From Pricia antarctica (GTDB taxonomy: Bacteria > Bacteroidota > Bacteroidia > Flavobacteriales > Flavobacteriaceae): a DNA stretch of 64,000 bases. Shown here piece after piece: positions 27,695-39,255 of the stretch. A program made the position numbers and the translations under genes. The stretch is from assembly GCF_900101815.1 (NCBI RefSeq), contig NZ_FNAO01000006.1, positions 371,200 through 435,199 on the forward strand, written 5' to 3'. Each line of letters starts with the position of its first letter. The stretch's first letter is position 1. The notes beneath the pieces are model-generated. The model did no database searches. It saw nothing but the letters and a program-made list of their open reading frames with translations, and had not been told where the DNA came from.

Positions 27695-28739
27695 TGTAAT
27701 GGATTTTTAAAGTTTCCAAACCGATAGGTGTAGAAGCTACTATTTTTCCGGATAAGTGGGGTGCGGCTATTCCTTTTTTAAAGGAGGATGTTCCTGTAAA
27801 AATGCGGGCTTCATCCCATAGACCGGCATCGATAAAACTTTGAAGAGTCTGTGCGCCCCCTTCGACCAGAACGCTCAAGATGTTGATTTCATGAAGGATA
27901 CTGCAAATTTGCGATATTACATCCTTAGAAAAATCCAATATCCGATAGTCGATGCCTTCATAATAGCGCGAAGCCTCTGCGATTTCGGTGAGGATCAGGG
28001 TGGGATTGCTGCCATCTAACACATGGTAATCCCCATTTATCCTTAATTTCCGGTCTAGTACGACCCTAAGCGGATTTTTTCCTGTCCATTGCCGTACATC
28101 CAGTTTCGGATTATCTTCCAATACCGTATTCGTACCCACCAAAATCGCCTGTTCCTCGCTCCGCCATTTATGTGTCAATTGTCGGGAATATGAATTGCTG
28201 ATCCAATAGGGTTCCGGATTTTCATTGCGTTCCGTTGTATCTGGAGCTATAAAACCATCCGCAGTTTCGGCCCATTTCAAAACGATATAGGGGCGTTTTT
28301 TTTCGTGAAATGTCAAAAAACGCTTATGGTGATCGCGACACTCGGATTCCAGTATTCCCGTAATGACGTCAACACCTGCATTCCGAAGTTTTGCAATACC
28401 TTGGCCGGCTACTTTCTCGTGCGGATCCAAGAGTCCGACAACTACAGACGGAATTTTATGTTTGATAATCAGATCGGCGCAAGGCGGAGTTTTCCCAAAA
28501 TGAGAACAGGGCTCCAAGGTCACATATAAGGTAGCTTTTTTCAAGAGTGCCTTATCGGCTACCGAACCGATAGCATTCACCTCGGCATGCGGACCGCCAT
28601 AGGGACTCGTAAAACCCTCGCCGATTAGTTGCCCGTCGTGAACTAGTACTGCCCCCACCATAGGGTTCGGTGCCGCAGGACCCAATCCGTTTCGAGCGAT
28701 TTCAATGGCCCTTGACATATATTTTTGCCGTATATTCAC
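27687..28739 (-). CDS. ribD: Bifunctional riboflavin biosynthesis deaminase/reductase RibD
   Basis: 350 residues. The N-terminal cytidine-deaminase-like domain has the zinc motif HAEVNAIG and PCSHFGKTPPCADL; the C-terminal dihydrofolate-reductase-like domain begins at RPYIVLKWAETADGFIA and ends with LVEGGAQTLQSFIDAGLWDE. It deaminates and then reduces the pyrimidine intermediate of riboflavin. First gene of a three-gene operon with the HAD hydrolase and the transporter. A TATTTTTG -7 match lies only 5 bases upstream (28744-28751), so a start at codon 8 (MSRAIEIA) is possible. Confidence 0.95.
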   Translation of the reverse strand: MNIRQKYMSRAIEIARNGLGPAAPNPMVGAVLVHDGQLIGEGFTSPYGGPHAEVNAIGSVADKALLKKATLYVTLEPCSHFGKTPPCADLIIKHKIPSVVVGLLDPHEKVAGQGIAKLRNAGVDVITGILESECRDHHKRFLTFHEKKRPYIVLKWAETADGFIAPDTTERNENPEPYWISNSYSRQLTHKWRSEEQAILVGTNTVLEDNPKLDVRQWTGKNPLRVVLDRKLRINGDYHVLDGSNPTLILTEIAEASRYYEGIDYRILDFSKDVISQICSILHEINILSVLVEGGAQTLQSFIDAGLWDEARIFTGTSSFKKGIAAPHLSGKIVASTPIGLETLKIHYND

Positions 28740-28763
28740 AGCGCAAAAATAGGATATTAATTT

Positions 28764-29258
28764 ATGGAATCCAGCACCCCTGTCATTCGCGAGATCAGAC
28801 CGGAAGACAATGCCGAAGTGGCCCAGGTGATCAGAAAGGTCCTAGTTGAAATAGGCGTTCCAAGGGTAGGTACGGCCTATGCCGACAAGGCCTTGGACCA
28901 CATGTATGAAAACTACGATGTGCCGCGCGCCGATTATTTTTTGGCCGTCCAAGAAGGAAAAATTCTGGGGTGCGCGGGCATCGCCCAACTTGAAAATTAC
29001 CAGGGCAATGTCTGCGAGCTGCAAAAGATGTATTTTTTGGAGCAAGCGCGAGGAAGGGGCATAGGCAAAGATATGATGCAAGTTTGTCTGGATAGGGCAA
29101 GGAAATACGGATACGAAAAAGTATATATCGAAACGATGCCGTACATGAAGGCCGCCCAAAAGTTGTATACAAAATCAGGATTTGAATATATCGATGCCCC
29201 CATGGGAAATACCGGCCATTTTTCGTGTCCGGTTTGGATGCTTAAAAGTGTTCAATGA
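28764..29258 (+). CDS. GNAT-family N-acetyltransferase
   Basis: 164 residues: IREIRPEDNAEVAQVIRKVL at the start, then CELQKMYFLEQARGRGIGKD, the acetyl-CoA binding motif RGRGIG, and AAQKLYTKSGFEYIDAP near the end. Cytoplasmic, substrate unknown. Divergent to ribD across a 24-base gap, so their promoters overlap. Confidence 0.9.
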   Translation: MESSTPVIREIRPEDNAEVAQVIRKVLVEIGVPRVGTAYADKALDHMYENYDVPRADYFLAVQEGKILGCAGIAQLENYQGNVCELQKMYFLEQARGRGIGKDMMQVCLDRARKYGYEKVYIETMPYMKAAQKLYTKSGFEYIDAPMGNTGHFSCPVWMLKSVQ

Positions 29259-29427
29259 CAGGGGCCGTAGGTAGCAAAAATTCAAGGTTTGACCGCCGTT
29301 TCGTAGCTGTTCAAGACTTAGGTGAAAATACCAATTTCGAAACCTGTTTTATCGGTAGGTGGTGGTGAAGCTTGCATGGTCAAGCTTGAACCTTGCGCGG
29401 CCGACTGTTGCTGTCAACACAAAAGAT

Positions 29428-30324
29428 ATGCTGCTAAAAGAAATAAAGAACATCTTTCACAAAGAACTCGACGGAAGTTATGACAAGGCAGAGGTCGACA
29501 GCTTTTTCTATTTGCTCATCGAGCATTATTTGGGTCTGGAGCGTTTCGTGTTGGCTTTGCAACCGAATTTGACCATAAACAAGAAAGAAGAACAACCCCT
29601 TTTCGAAGCCTTGGCGCAACTGCGATTACATCGCCCTATACAATACATCATCGGGAAGTCCCATTTTATGGATATGGATTTTTCGGTCGATGGTACTGTG
29701 CTTATTCCAAGGCCGGAAACCGAAGAACTGGTACGATGGATTATTGAAGAGTTAGACCCAATTAAGAGCCCGGTACGAAGCAAAAGGAGCACCATTTTAG
29801 ATATAGGCACCGGTAGTGGTTGTATTGCTGTTTCTTTGGCTAAAAATCTCCCAAATTATGAAGTACATGCATTGGATGTTTCACTCGGGGCGCTTCATAC
29901 TGCAAGAAGTAACGCAAAAGCAAACGATGTTGACGTCACCTTCGTTGAAATTGATATTTTAGACATTGAAACTTCAGCCGTAAATAGTGAAGATTCAACC
30001 ATAGAATATGACATTATGGTCTCCAATCCCCCATATGTACGGGAACAGGAGAAAAAGGATATGCATAAAAATGTCATCGACCATGAACCGGGACTTGCCT
30101 TATTCGTTTCCGATGAGAATCCCTTAAAATTCTATGAAGCCATCGCCACTTTTGCCAGCAAAAAGCTGAAAAAAAACGGAAGTTTGTATCTAGAAATCAA
30201 CCAGTATCTAGCAAAAGAAACCGAACACCTTCTCAGAAAACATAATTTATCGGAAATCGAGCTACGAAAAGATATGTTCGGGAATTTTAGGATGATGAAA
30301 GGTGTCAATTTGAAGTTGGATTGA
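29428..30324 (+). CDS. prmC: Release-factor glutamine N5-methyltransferase
   Basis: Methylates the GGQ glutamine of peptide-chain release factors. 298 residues from MLLKEIKNIF; a start 23 codons upstream reads unlike the family. Rossmann motif ILDIGTGSGCIAVSLA and the catalytic NPPY tetrad (VSNPPYVREQEK) are clear, with a family-typical helical N-terminal domain ending RPIQYIIGKSHFM. Confidence 0.96.
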   Translation: MLLKEIKNIFHKELDGSYDKAEVDSFFYLLIEHYLGLERFVLALQPNLTINKKEEQPLFEALAQLRLHRPIQYIIGKSHFMDMDFSVDGTVLIPRPETEELVRWIIEELDPIKSPVRSKRSTILDIGTGSGCIAVSLAKNLPNYEVHALDVSLGALHTARSNAKANDVDVTFVEIDILDIETSAVNSEDSTIEYDIMVSNPPYVREQEKKDMHKNVIDHEPGLALFVSDENPLKFYEAIATFASKKLKKNGSLYLEINQYLAKETEHLLRKHNLSEIELRKDMFGNFRMMKGVNLKLD

Positions 30325-30396
30325 TTTGAAAATGGAACTTCCTTGCGTGAAAACGAATATTCCCTGATTCAGAAAGTTCTCAATAAAATAATTTAA

Positions 30397-30978
30397 ATGA
30401 AAAGCATAGTAGTATTCTGTGGCAGCAGCGAAGGCAACGACCCTGATATTTTGGAGTATGCGGCCCGACTGGGAAAGACCTTGGCCGAACGGCAAATTAC
30501 CTTAATTTACGGTGCCGCCAAAATCGGCGTAATGGGTAAAGTGGCGCAAGGCTGTTTAGATTATGGCGGAAATGTTATCGGTGTGATTCCCGATTTTTTG
30601 ATGCTCCGTGAGGTCTATCATAACGGCTTGGCGGAATTAATCATCACCAAGAATATGCACGAACGTAAACTGAAAATGTACGAGCTTTCCGAGGGCATCA
30701 TTGCACTGCCAGGCGGGTACGGCACTTTAGAAGAACTCTTTGAGATGATTACCTGGGCGCAACTGGGACTGCATCAAAAACCGATCGGAATTTTGAACAT
30801 AAACGGATTTTATAACGACTTGCTAAAAATGCTCGAAAAGATGGTGTCTCAGGGATTCTTGAAAAACGAGAACTACGAGATGCTTTTGGTCGACGATTCC
30901 GTAAACGGACTGCTACAAAAAATGGACACGTATAAACCCCTGCCCTTGCCCAAATGGATTCAAAAAGACCAAATGTGA
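30397..30978 (+). CDS. LOG-family protein (TIGR00730 type)
   Basis: 193 residues. VVFCGSSEGNDPDILEYA at the start and the motif PGGYGTLEELFEMITW mark this Rossmann-like family, which includes enzymes that release cytokinin bases from nucleotide monophosphates. In non-plant bacteria the role is probably purine or pyrimidine nucleotide salvage or clean-up. It lies 72 bases after prmC and may share its transcript. Confidence 0.92.
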   Translation: MKSIVVFCGSSEGNDPDILEYAARLGKTLAERQITLIYGAAKIGVMGKVAQGCLDYGGNVIGVIPDFLMLREVYHNGLAELIITKNMHERKLKMYELSEGIIALPGGYGTLEELFEMITWAQLGLHQKPIGILNINGFYNDLLKMLEKMVSQGFLKNENYEMLLVDDSVNGLLQKMDTYKPLPLPKWIQKDQM

Positions 30979-31008
30979 AGTCAATATTCTTGAATTTTAT
31001 ATTTTTAA

Positions 31009-33066
<2,058 letters not shown>

Positions 33067-33257
33067 GTTGAAAAAATTAGGTCTTATGGGATTAGCTGAG
33101 TAAGAAGCGAACGTCAGTTTCGCGATATGGAAGGCAGCTGATTTTGGGCATTGAGTCCTGAAAGAAATGCAAAATAGAATACCGCAACAAAGAATGGATT
33201 CTTCATCCTTTTTTGATTTATTCTCTAAAAATAGCAGAAATTAAACATTCCAAAATA

Positions 33258-33287
33258 GGAAAGTCGACCCCATGGAATCGACTTTCC
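33258..33287 (-). terminator. Intrinsic terminator after the Lmo0937-like gene
   Basis: Perfect 10-bp stem GGAAAGTCGA / TCGACTTTCC (33258-33267, 33278-33287) with TATTTT after it on the minus strand, 37 bases past the small gene's stop. It may also stop ligA transcripts on the other strand. Confidence 0.6.
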
Positions 33288-33323
33288 GTAAAAAAATTGT
33301 CCAAGAATCCTTAAAACATGCTC

Positions 33324-33497
<174 letters not shown>

Positions 33498-33600
33498 TTA
33501 TTTTATGATTTATTTAACTAATATACTAAAGATTTTAATACGAGTCATAAATTGAAGAAAAAAAATGGAGTATATGGTATAAGCTACGTACGCGACGATT

Positions 33601-34881
33601 CTAGGATGGATTTGGGGATGGGAATTTAAAATTCAAATCTCTTTCGGGATTTTTTTCTACAAAATGATACAGCATTCCATGAAGTACCATCAGTGCAATT
33701 AGTAAAAATAAGTACTCCCCAAAAAACGTATTTTGCCCGAGGCCCAATTCAGGATACCACTGAAAACAGAACCAAAAGTTTACTGAATTTAAGGCCATAA
33801 AGGCAAGTAGATAGGATCCTCTTTTAAATACCTTCGAATAAAGTCCAAATGAAAATATAAGTTTGATTTCCTGTCCGAATAATTGGAAAAACACGGGCCA
33901 TATAAAGAATAGAGGTAGTGCGAACAATCGCGTTTCCCGTGCGAAGGCGGTCAGAATAACGATAGGTGTGTTGATTATTACGGTGATCAGAAAGGCGCCG
34001 ACCCATTTCTTTGGGGAGGCGAGGGCCTGTTTTCTTCGCATTTGCACGGCGACCAAATACAAAAACGGGGCCAAGGCCAGAAAAACGGATGTCCAAGTTT
34101 CAACAGTGTTCTTGGCACTCTCAAAATTTTCAAGGAAACAGGAGTAGCGACTGGCCATTTCGATTTGGGTCGCTTTCAGCTGGTCATGGGTGTAAATAAA
34201 AAGTGCTAGATAGATACTATAGAAGAGTAGAGGAAGCAAAATCGGAATGCATAGTCTTAGGTGTTCTTTGGAAAACAAATTTTCATTTAATTTTCTCAGC
34301 CCCGGCATAAAGAATAACAAAGCCGGCAGTACTAACATACTCGTTTCCCTCGAAATCAAAGCCAGCGTAAAATAAGGCACGTACCAGGCCCATTTTTTTT
34401 GAACGAAAGCGATAAGAGCCAGTAAAATAAAACAGTATTGCAACGGCTCGTCATAGCTAAAAACCGGCGGAAAAAAGGCAAACAGTACGGAAAAGGATAA
34501 AAAATAGGCACATATATTGGCCAAGGCCTGTTCGGTACTGGCTTTTAGAGTTTTTGATAACTTGAAAAGTACCAATCCGCTGAGGAACAAAAGTGTAAAA
34601 TTGATTAAAATAAAGGCGTGTCCGGATCGCAGTCCGAATTTACCCGTGACACTCTCGATAAGAAAACTGGTAAGCGGCCTTCGGGCAAAGGGAGCAATCT
34701 CTTGGTGATAATCAATCTGCGATTTTAAAAATCCGTGGGAGATACGCGTGTTGTTCTCGTTCAGCATACTATCCATATTCGGCAGCATGTGGATGCCGAG
34801 AATAATCAATGTAAACGACAATGCCACCAAATAGGGTAGGGGCGGCCAGCGTACTATTTTTTCGAACCTTGTAAGCGTCAT
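33601..34881 (-). CDS. Polytopic membrane protein, possibly GT-C-type
   Basis: 426 residues with about ten membrane helices. The first extracytoplasmic loop after helix 1 (MLPNMDSMLNENNTRISH) and the segment FAFFPPVFSYDEPLQYCF resemble the layout of GT-C glycosyltransferases, but I see no clear DxD/ExD catalytic motif, and I cannot name a family. It is divergent to a small soluble protein gene. Confidence 0.7.
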   Translation of the reverse strand: MTLTRFEKIVRWPPLPYLVALSFTLIILGIHMLPNMDSMLNENNTRISHGFLKSQIDYHQEIAPFARRPLTSFLIESVTGKFGLRSGHAFILINFTLLFLSGLVLFKLSKTLKASTEQALANICAYFLSFSVLFAFFPPVFSYDEPLQYCFILLALIAFVQKKWAWYVPYFTLALISRETSMLVLPALLFFMPGLRKLNENLFSKEHLRLCIPILLPLLFYSIYLALFIYTHDQLKATQIEMASRYSCFLENFESAKNTVETWTSVFLALAPFLYLVAVQMRRKQALASPKKWVGAFLITVIINTPIVILTAFARETRLFALPLFFIWPVFFQLFGQEIKLIFSFGLYSKVFKRGSYLLAFMALNSVNFWFCFQWYPELGLGQNTFFGEYLFLLIALMVLHGMLYHFVEKNPERDLNFKFPSPNPS

Positions 34882-34909
34882 GGATACGGATTAACCCATC
34901 GAATTTAGG

Positions 34910-34917
34910 TAATTTTG
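34910..34917 (+). promoter_or_regulatory. Candidate -7 promoter element
   Basis: TAATTTTG matches TAnnTTTG, 27 bases before the start of the 101-residue gene. A TTA rather than TTG stands about 16 bases upstream. Confidence 0.4.
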
Positions 34918-34943
34918 GAAAAGAAAGAACACGAAAACTGAAA

Positions 34944-35249
34944 ATGATGCCCGATCAAAAGAACTACGAGGATTTTAAAAGTACGCTACTACATAAAAAA
35001 CCGGATTCCGCCTGGCCGGAAGCGCTAAAATCCCTTTGGTACGATGCCAAAGGTGATTGGAAAGCTTCCCATGATATCGCCCAAGAACTACACAATGATA
35101 TCGGAAGCTGGATCCATGCCTATCTGCACCGAAAAGAAGGTGATGAATACAATGCGGGATATTGGTACCGAAGGGCGAACCAAGAGTTCCCTGAAATTTC
35201 ATTGGAGGAGGAACATCGGAAGATTACGGAGTTTGTAATTGGAATCTAA
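34944..35249 (+). CDS. Small soluble protein of unknown function
   Basis: 101 residues, helical, rich in Trp, Tyr and His, no signal peptide. Segments WPEALKSLWYDAKGDW, ELHNDIGSWIHAYLHRKEGD and NAGYWYRRANQEFPE stand out; the spacing of conserved-looking aromatic and histidine residues suggests a folded small domain. A tight -7 element precedes it. I do not recognise the family by name. Confidence 0.75.
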   Translation: MMPDQKNYEDFKSTLLHKKPDSAWPEALKSLWYDAKGDWKASHDIAQELHNDIGSWIHAYLHRKEGDEYNAGYWYRRANQEFPEISLEEEHRKITEFVIGI

Positions 35250-35299
35250 AACCTATATGATTACGCATCAATCATCCACTACAGTTAACACCGCTATTT

Positions 35300-36211
35300 T
35301 CACACCATTATCGATACCCCCTCCGCCGTTCTACTGGTATTGCTATCAAAATAAAAATCAATTCGCCCCAAGTTGAGACCGAAACATCCAACTTGGTTGA
35401 CCAATATTTCACGGTCCATTCTATTTTTTACGATGGTAGGCTTGTCCAAAAAAGTATGGGTATGGCCCCCGATAATCAAGTCGGTGTATCTGGTTTTGGC
35501 CGCAAGCGCAAGATCGTTGGGTCTGTCATTGATTTTATAATCGTAACCAATATGCGATAGGCAAATAACCAGATGGCAGTTTTCATCCTCTTTAAGACGG
35601 CGCTCGAAATCAATGGCAATCTCATACGGATCAAGATACACCGTTTCTTTGTACATTTTTTTGTCGACCAAACCTGCCAATCCGATACCTAAGCCGTAGA
35701 CCCCGACTTTGATACCATCGACCGTGTAGGTTTTATAGGGTTTGACATGTCCGTCCATCACGGTATTGCTAAAATCGTAGTTGGCGGAGAGCAGGTCAAA
35801 TTCCGCATTCGGCATTTGGGCTAAAAGTCCTTCTATACCGTTGTCAAAATCATGGTTGCCGATGGTCGCGGCGTCATATTTCAGTTTGCTCATCAATTTG
35901 AATTCCAGTTCGCCGCCGTAAAAGTTAAAATAGGGGGTACCCTGAAAGATATCTCCTGCATCGAACAATAAGGTATTCGGATTTTCCCTACGAATCGTAT
36001 CCACTAACGTAGCCCTCCGCGCCAGGCCTCCCAAATTTGGAAATTCGGAATGACTTTTCGGAAACGGGTCGATATGGCTATGCACGTCGTTGGTGTGTAA
36101 GACGGTGATGTGCTTTTTGGTCTCCCCAAGGCAGGAATTTAGGGATATCCCGCTAAGGCCTAACAGTGCGGTCGAAGCGGCACCCTGCTTAATAAATTTT
36201 CTTCTTTTCAT
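35300..36211 (-). CDS. Periplasmic metallophosphatase, 5'-nucleotidase catalytic domain
   Basis: 303 residues. The N-terminus KRRKFIKQGAASTALLGLSG has a Tat-like twin arginine and then a lipobox (LNSC), suggesting a folded, exported lipoprotein. Calcineurin-like metal motifs are complete: LHTNDVHSH, LFDAGDIFQGTP, IGNHDFDNG and IIGGHTHTFL. This is the metal domain of UshA-like 5'-nucleotidases; the substrate-binding domain is encoded by the gene immediately upstream on this strand, so the two products probably act as a pair. Confidence 0.92.
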   Translation of the reverse strand: MKRRKFIKQGAASTALLGLSGISLNSCLGETKKHITVLHTNDVHSHIDPFPKSHSEFPNLGGLARRATLVDTIRRENPNTLLFDAGDIFQGTPYFNFYGGELEFKLMSKLKYDAATIGNHDFDNGIEGLLAQMPNAEFDLLSANYDFSNTVMDGHVKPYKTYTVDGIKVGVYGLGIGLAGLVDKKMYKETVYLDPYEIAIDFERRLKEDENCHLVICLSHIGYDYKINDRPNDLALAAKTRYTDLIIGGHTHTFLDKPTIVKNRMDREILVNQVGCFGLNLGRIDFYFDSNTSRTAEGVSIMV

Positions 36212-36335
36212 GAAAAATGTTCAAATCCTATCCACCTAAAAATACCAATTCAGATGCGCTACTGCTAGTCTGCGAGTAGGGGTCGTAAAAGTAAGTACGC
36301 ATTCATCTTTACCAATCCTAACATCCCGCACCCCC

Positions 36336-37097
36336 TCACTCCATCCTATAAAACCGATCATCAATATCTGGCGTAATGGTATCCACTTTACTGAAATAAT
36401 CGATTATGGCATTTCGGATCTTATAATCGATGTTAGTTACTTGGGTTGCATCCTTGAAAAAAACCATATCATCACCTCCGTTCAACAAATAGTCCGACGT
36501 GGCTACGTTGTAGGTATCCTTTTCATTTAAGGGCTTTCCCTGTATACGAATGGACTGAATCTCGTTTTCTTTGGTAAGTACTACCTGTAGGCCCGATATG
36601 GGATGCGGTACTCCATAATCCCTCAAATAAAGCACCAGGTTCTGCACGGATTTTCCGCTAAGCGCCGCTATGACGATTGAATTCTCGAAGGGCATCACTT
36701 CGTATGCATTGCGAGCGGTCACTTTGCCCTTGGAAATGATGGAGCGGATGCTCCCGTGGTTCAGTAGTACGAAATCAATATCCTCACCGGTACGGGACCT
36801 AAAAATAGGTTCCGCTTCGGATAGCACGATATCGGCCAAAAGATTCCCTGCGGTGGTATTGTACTTACCGTCTGTTTTTGAAATCGTCGACGGAGCATAA
36901 GCCAATGCGCTATCCAGCACCGCGTCTATCCGCTTTCGATAGGGGGAGACAAAATTTTCTATGGAATCCGAGGCCTTGATCGATGCCTCAATTCCAATCT
37001 GCCGGCCTTGGATTTTGGCTAAGGAAGTGACATCCCGACAGGATAAAAAACAACTGATTGTTAAAAATATAACAAAATGTTCAATTTTTAAACTCAT
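36336..37097 (-). CDS. 5'-nucleotidase C-terminal-domain lipoprotein
   Basis: 253 residues with a lipobox (TISCFLSCRD) and the C-terminal substrate-binding domain of UshA-type nucleotidases: FVLLNHGSIRSIISKG, MPFENSIVIAALSGK and TSDYLLNGGDDMVFF. No metal-binding domain is present. It lies 124 bases before the separate catalytic-domain gene. Together they should hydrolyse nucleotides or related phosphoesters in the periplasm for phosphate or nucleoside uptake. Confidence 0.92.
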   Translation of the reverse strand: MSLKIEHFVIFLTISCFLSCRDVTSLAKIQGRQIGIEASIKASDSIENFVSPYRKRIDAVLDSALAYAPSTISKTDGKYNTTAGNLLADIVLSEAEPIFRSRTGEDIDFVLLNHGSIRSIISKGKVTARNAYEVMPFENSIVIAALSGKSVQNLVLYLRDYGVPHPISGLQVVLTKENEIQSIRIQGKPLNEKDTYNVATSDYLLNGGDDMVFFKDATQVTNIDYKIRNAIIDYFSKVDTITPDIDDRFYRME

Positions 37098-37106
37098 GGT
37101 TCGTTT

Positions 37107-37153
37107 TATCTTTGTGCAATAAAAATAATGCGAGGAGTTTCCTTACATTTGTA
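37107..37153 (+). promoter_or_regulatory. Tandem -7-like elements upstream of the DUF6913 gene
   Basis: TATCTTTG (37107-37114) and TACATTTG (37146-37153) both fit TAnnTTTG, 91 and 52 bases before the DUF6913 start. Neither has a TTG at the standard distance. Confidence 0.35.
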
Positions 37154-37204
37154 TGGCTGCCTTTCTTTATATTGGAATGTCGGATGCACAAAATGTAAAA
37201 GTAC

Positions 37205-37738
37205 ATGTTTACGGGTATAAAAGACAAGTTCAAGTACAATTCGAGTGTTAAATTCCTTAAGCAGGAATTGGCAAAAGACCCCCCGAAAATAGAGCGGGAA
37301 AGTGGTATCAGCTCGGTAGGATGTATCGTAGATCTAGACAGTTTTGAGGATGCCAACCTGTTCTATGATTTTGTGGAGGATTATAATCTGCGGCCCAACG
37401 GGGTCAAGATTATCGGCTACAGAAGCTACTACGATAAGACTTCGCCCTATTCCACTCCCGTTTTTTCGGATAAGGATTTAGGCTGGAACGGCAATATCGA
37501 AAACAGTTACGCCCATGAATTTTTAAGTAGGGAATACGATCTGTTGGTCAATTATTATACGTCAGAGAATTTGCTCATCCAGTTAATGAGTATCAAGACC
37601 CGAGCCCGTTTTCGGGTGGGTTTCAAAGATGTAGACCGGGTCTACAATGATTTGATTATTGACACTCCATTGAATGATTTTACCACCTTTAGAAAGGAAA
37701 TTAAAAAATACCTCGGTGTTTTAAACGAGATACGATAA
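37205..37738 (+). CDS. DUF6913-type protein
   Basis: 177 residues, no signal or membrane segment. [20 protein letters not shown] at the start and the end [15 protein letters not shown] match what I know as DUF6913, a protein placed before dapA in Flavobacteriaceae. Its stop codon overlaps the dapA start (TAATG), so translation is coupled. The function is unknown; position suggests a link to lysine or cell-wall precursor synthesis. Confidence 0.8.
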   Translation: MFTGIKDKFKYNSSVKFLKQELAKDPPKIERESGISSVGCIVDLDSFEDANLFYDFVEDYNLRPNGVKIIGYRSYYDKTSPYSTPVFSDKDLGWNGNIENSYAHEFLSREYDLLVNYYTSENLLIQLMSIKTRARFRVGFKDVDRVYNDLIIDTPLNDFTTFRKEIKKYLGVLNEIR

Positions 37739-38628
37739 TGGAACAATTACAAGGTACGGGCGTGGCACTGGTCACCCCGTTTAATACAGACTTATCCATA
37801 GATACCGAGGCTTTGCGGCGCATCGTCAATTATTGCATCGATGGCGGGGTCGACTATTTGGTCGTACTCGGTACAACAGGCGAGTCCGTTACCCTGAACA
37901 AGGCCGAAAAAATGTTGGTAATGGATACTATTGTTAGCGCTAACATGGGTCGTTTACCTTTGGTATTGGGTATAGGTGGCAACAGTACCTATAGAATCGT
38001 AGATGAAATCAAGTCCTTTGAATCCGAGCATTTTTCAGCAATTCTTTCCGTTTCCCCCTATTATAACAAGCCTACCCAAGAAGGTATTTATCAGCATTTC
38101 AAAGCCATTTCAGAGGTGACCCATACCCCGATTATCATGTATAACGTGCCCGGTAGAACGGGCAGCAATATGCTGCCGGAAACTAGCCTACGCTTGTCGC
38201 ATGATTTTGAAAATATAATCGGAATTAAAGAAGCTTCGGGTGATATGGTGCAGGTACAGAAAATCCTAAAAAATAAAAACAAGGACTTCATGGTGATTTC
38301 CGGGGATGATATCACCGCTTTACCGACGGTTCTCGCCGGGGGATCTGGCGTGATATCCGTTTTGGGACAGGGATTGCCCACAGCATTTTCTCAGATGATC
38401 CGAGCGGGCCTGAATCGCGAAGTAGACGCGGCATACCAGCTACATTATGCATTGCAGGATGGCATGGAACTCATATTTAAGGAAGGAAACCCGGCAGGAA
38501 TCAAAGCGATTTTCGAGACGCTGGGCCTTTCGAGCGCCGAAGTGCGACTTCCTTTGGTGGAAGCTTCATCGGCTTTAAAAAAGGACATTGCCGCCTTTGT
38601 ACAGCCGTTTTTGAAGGTTACGGCATGA
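37738..38628 (+). CDS. dapA: 4-hydroxy-tetrahydrodipicolinate synthase
   Basis: Condenses aspartate semialdehyde with pyruvate, the first committed step to lysine and diaminopimelate. 296 residues, TIM barrel. The Schiff-base Lys164 ([11 protein letters not shown]), Tyr135 in [11 protein letters not shown] and the Thr-Thr pair in [12 protein letters not shown] are visible. It overlaps the DUF6913 gene by one base. Confidence 0.98.
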   Translation: MEQLQGTGVALVTPFNTDLSIDTEALRRIVNYCIDGGVDYLVVLGTTGESVTLNKAEKMLVMDTIVSANMGRLPLVLGIGGNSTYRIVDEIKSFESEHFSAILSVSPYYNKPTQEGIYQHFKAISEVTHTPIIMYNVPGRTGSNMLPETSLRLSHDFENIIGIKEASGDMVQVQKILKNKNKDFMVISGDDITALPTVLAGGSGVISVLGQGLPTAFSQMIRAGLNREVDAAYQLHYALQDGMELIFKEGNPAGIKAIFETLGLSSAEVRLPLVEASSALKKDIAAFVQPFLKVTA

Positions 38629-38795
38629 AAAAAAATTGCAAATCCCCCGAAATCTCAAGATCAAATCCAAAAAAACAATTGCGTTTTTCTTTGGCCGTTC
38701 CGACAACGGGGCACGTAACTCAATACTCTTGAAGGTCGCTGAGAATTGACTATTTAAGAATCCTCTCTTGTAGGAACCCGTGAATAAACCACCAA

Positions 38796-38830
38796 AAAAG
38801 CCGTCTCGTTTTGTTTTGAGACGCCTTTTT
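38796..38830. terminator. Bidirectional intrinsic terminator
   Basis: Stem around GTCTC / GAGAC (38803-38807, 38818-38822), extended by A and T tracts with one mismatch, between dapA and the convergent small membrane-protein gene. Confidence 0.65.
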
Positions 38831-38852
38831 ATTTTTTGATTGGGCTACCGGA

Positions 38853-39029
38853 TTAATACCCATACCGTATCACCATATTAGGTCCGTACATGAACAACAT
38901 CGTGCACATGGCTAAAATAAGGCTGACAATCGCTGTAAACAACAGAAGCGATGTGGCCTTGAACCATTTCGGCATGTCTTTAAGAGAAGTGTTTTGAACA
39001 ATAGTGTAATAAACATCCATATTTTTCAT
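38853..39029 (-). CDS. Small membrane protein, unknown function
   Basis: 58 residues from MKNMDVYYTIVQNTSLKDMP; MDVYY three codons later is an equal start. A soluble N-terminal third is followed by one hydrophobic helix (ATSLLLFTAIVSLILAMCTM) and a short tail. A longer frame reaches 39146, but its extra N-terminus lacks any start context and looks like noise. No family recognised. Confidence 0.55.
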   Translation of the reverse strand: MKNMDVYYTIVQNTSLKDMPKWFKATSLLLFTAIVSLILAMCTMLFMYGPNMVIRYGY

Positions 39030-39184
39030 TTTTAGTGTTAAACTCGTTTTGAGTTCGTTAATACACACAGCATGATTTTTTCGGATGTAGGTCTCGGTCT
39101 CTGTCGAACTTGGGGTTCTTTGCAATGAAACAACAAATAGAACCAAATCCCTAATTCGCAGTATTATTTTTCGCTGAACGGCAT

Positions 39185-39220
39185 AAAAAAAGGAAGAACA
39201 GTAGCGTTCTTCCTTTTTTT
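39185..39220 (-). terminator. Intrinsic terminator of the VWA lipoprotein gene
   Basis: Perfect 15-bp stem (39185-39199 with 39206-39220) around AGTAGC, including a seven-base T run; 36 bases past the gene's stop. Confidence 0.8.
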
Positions 39221-39255
39221 AAGTTTGGGGTCTCGAAATGTCCAGATCAATATAT

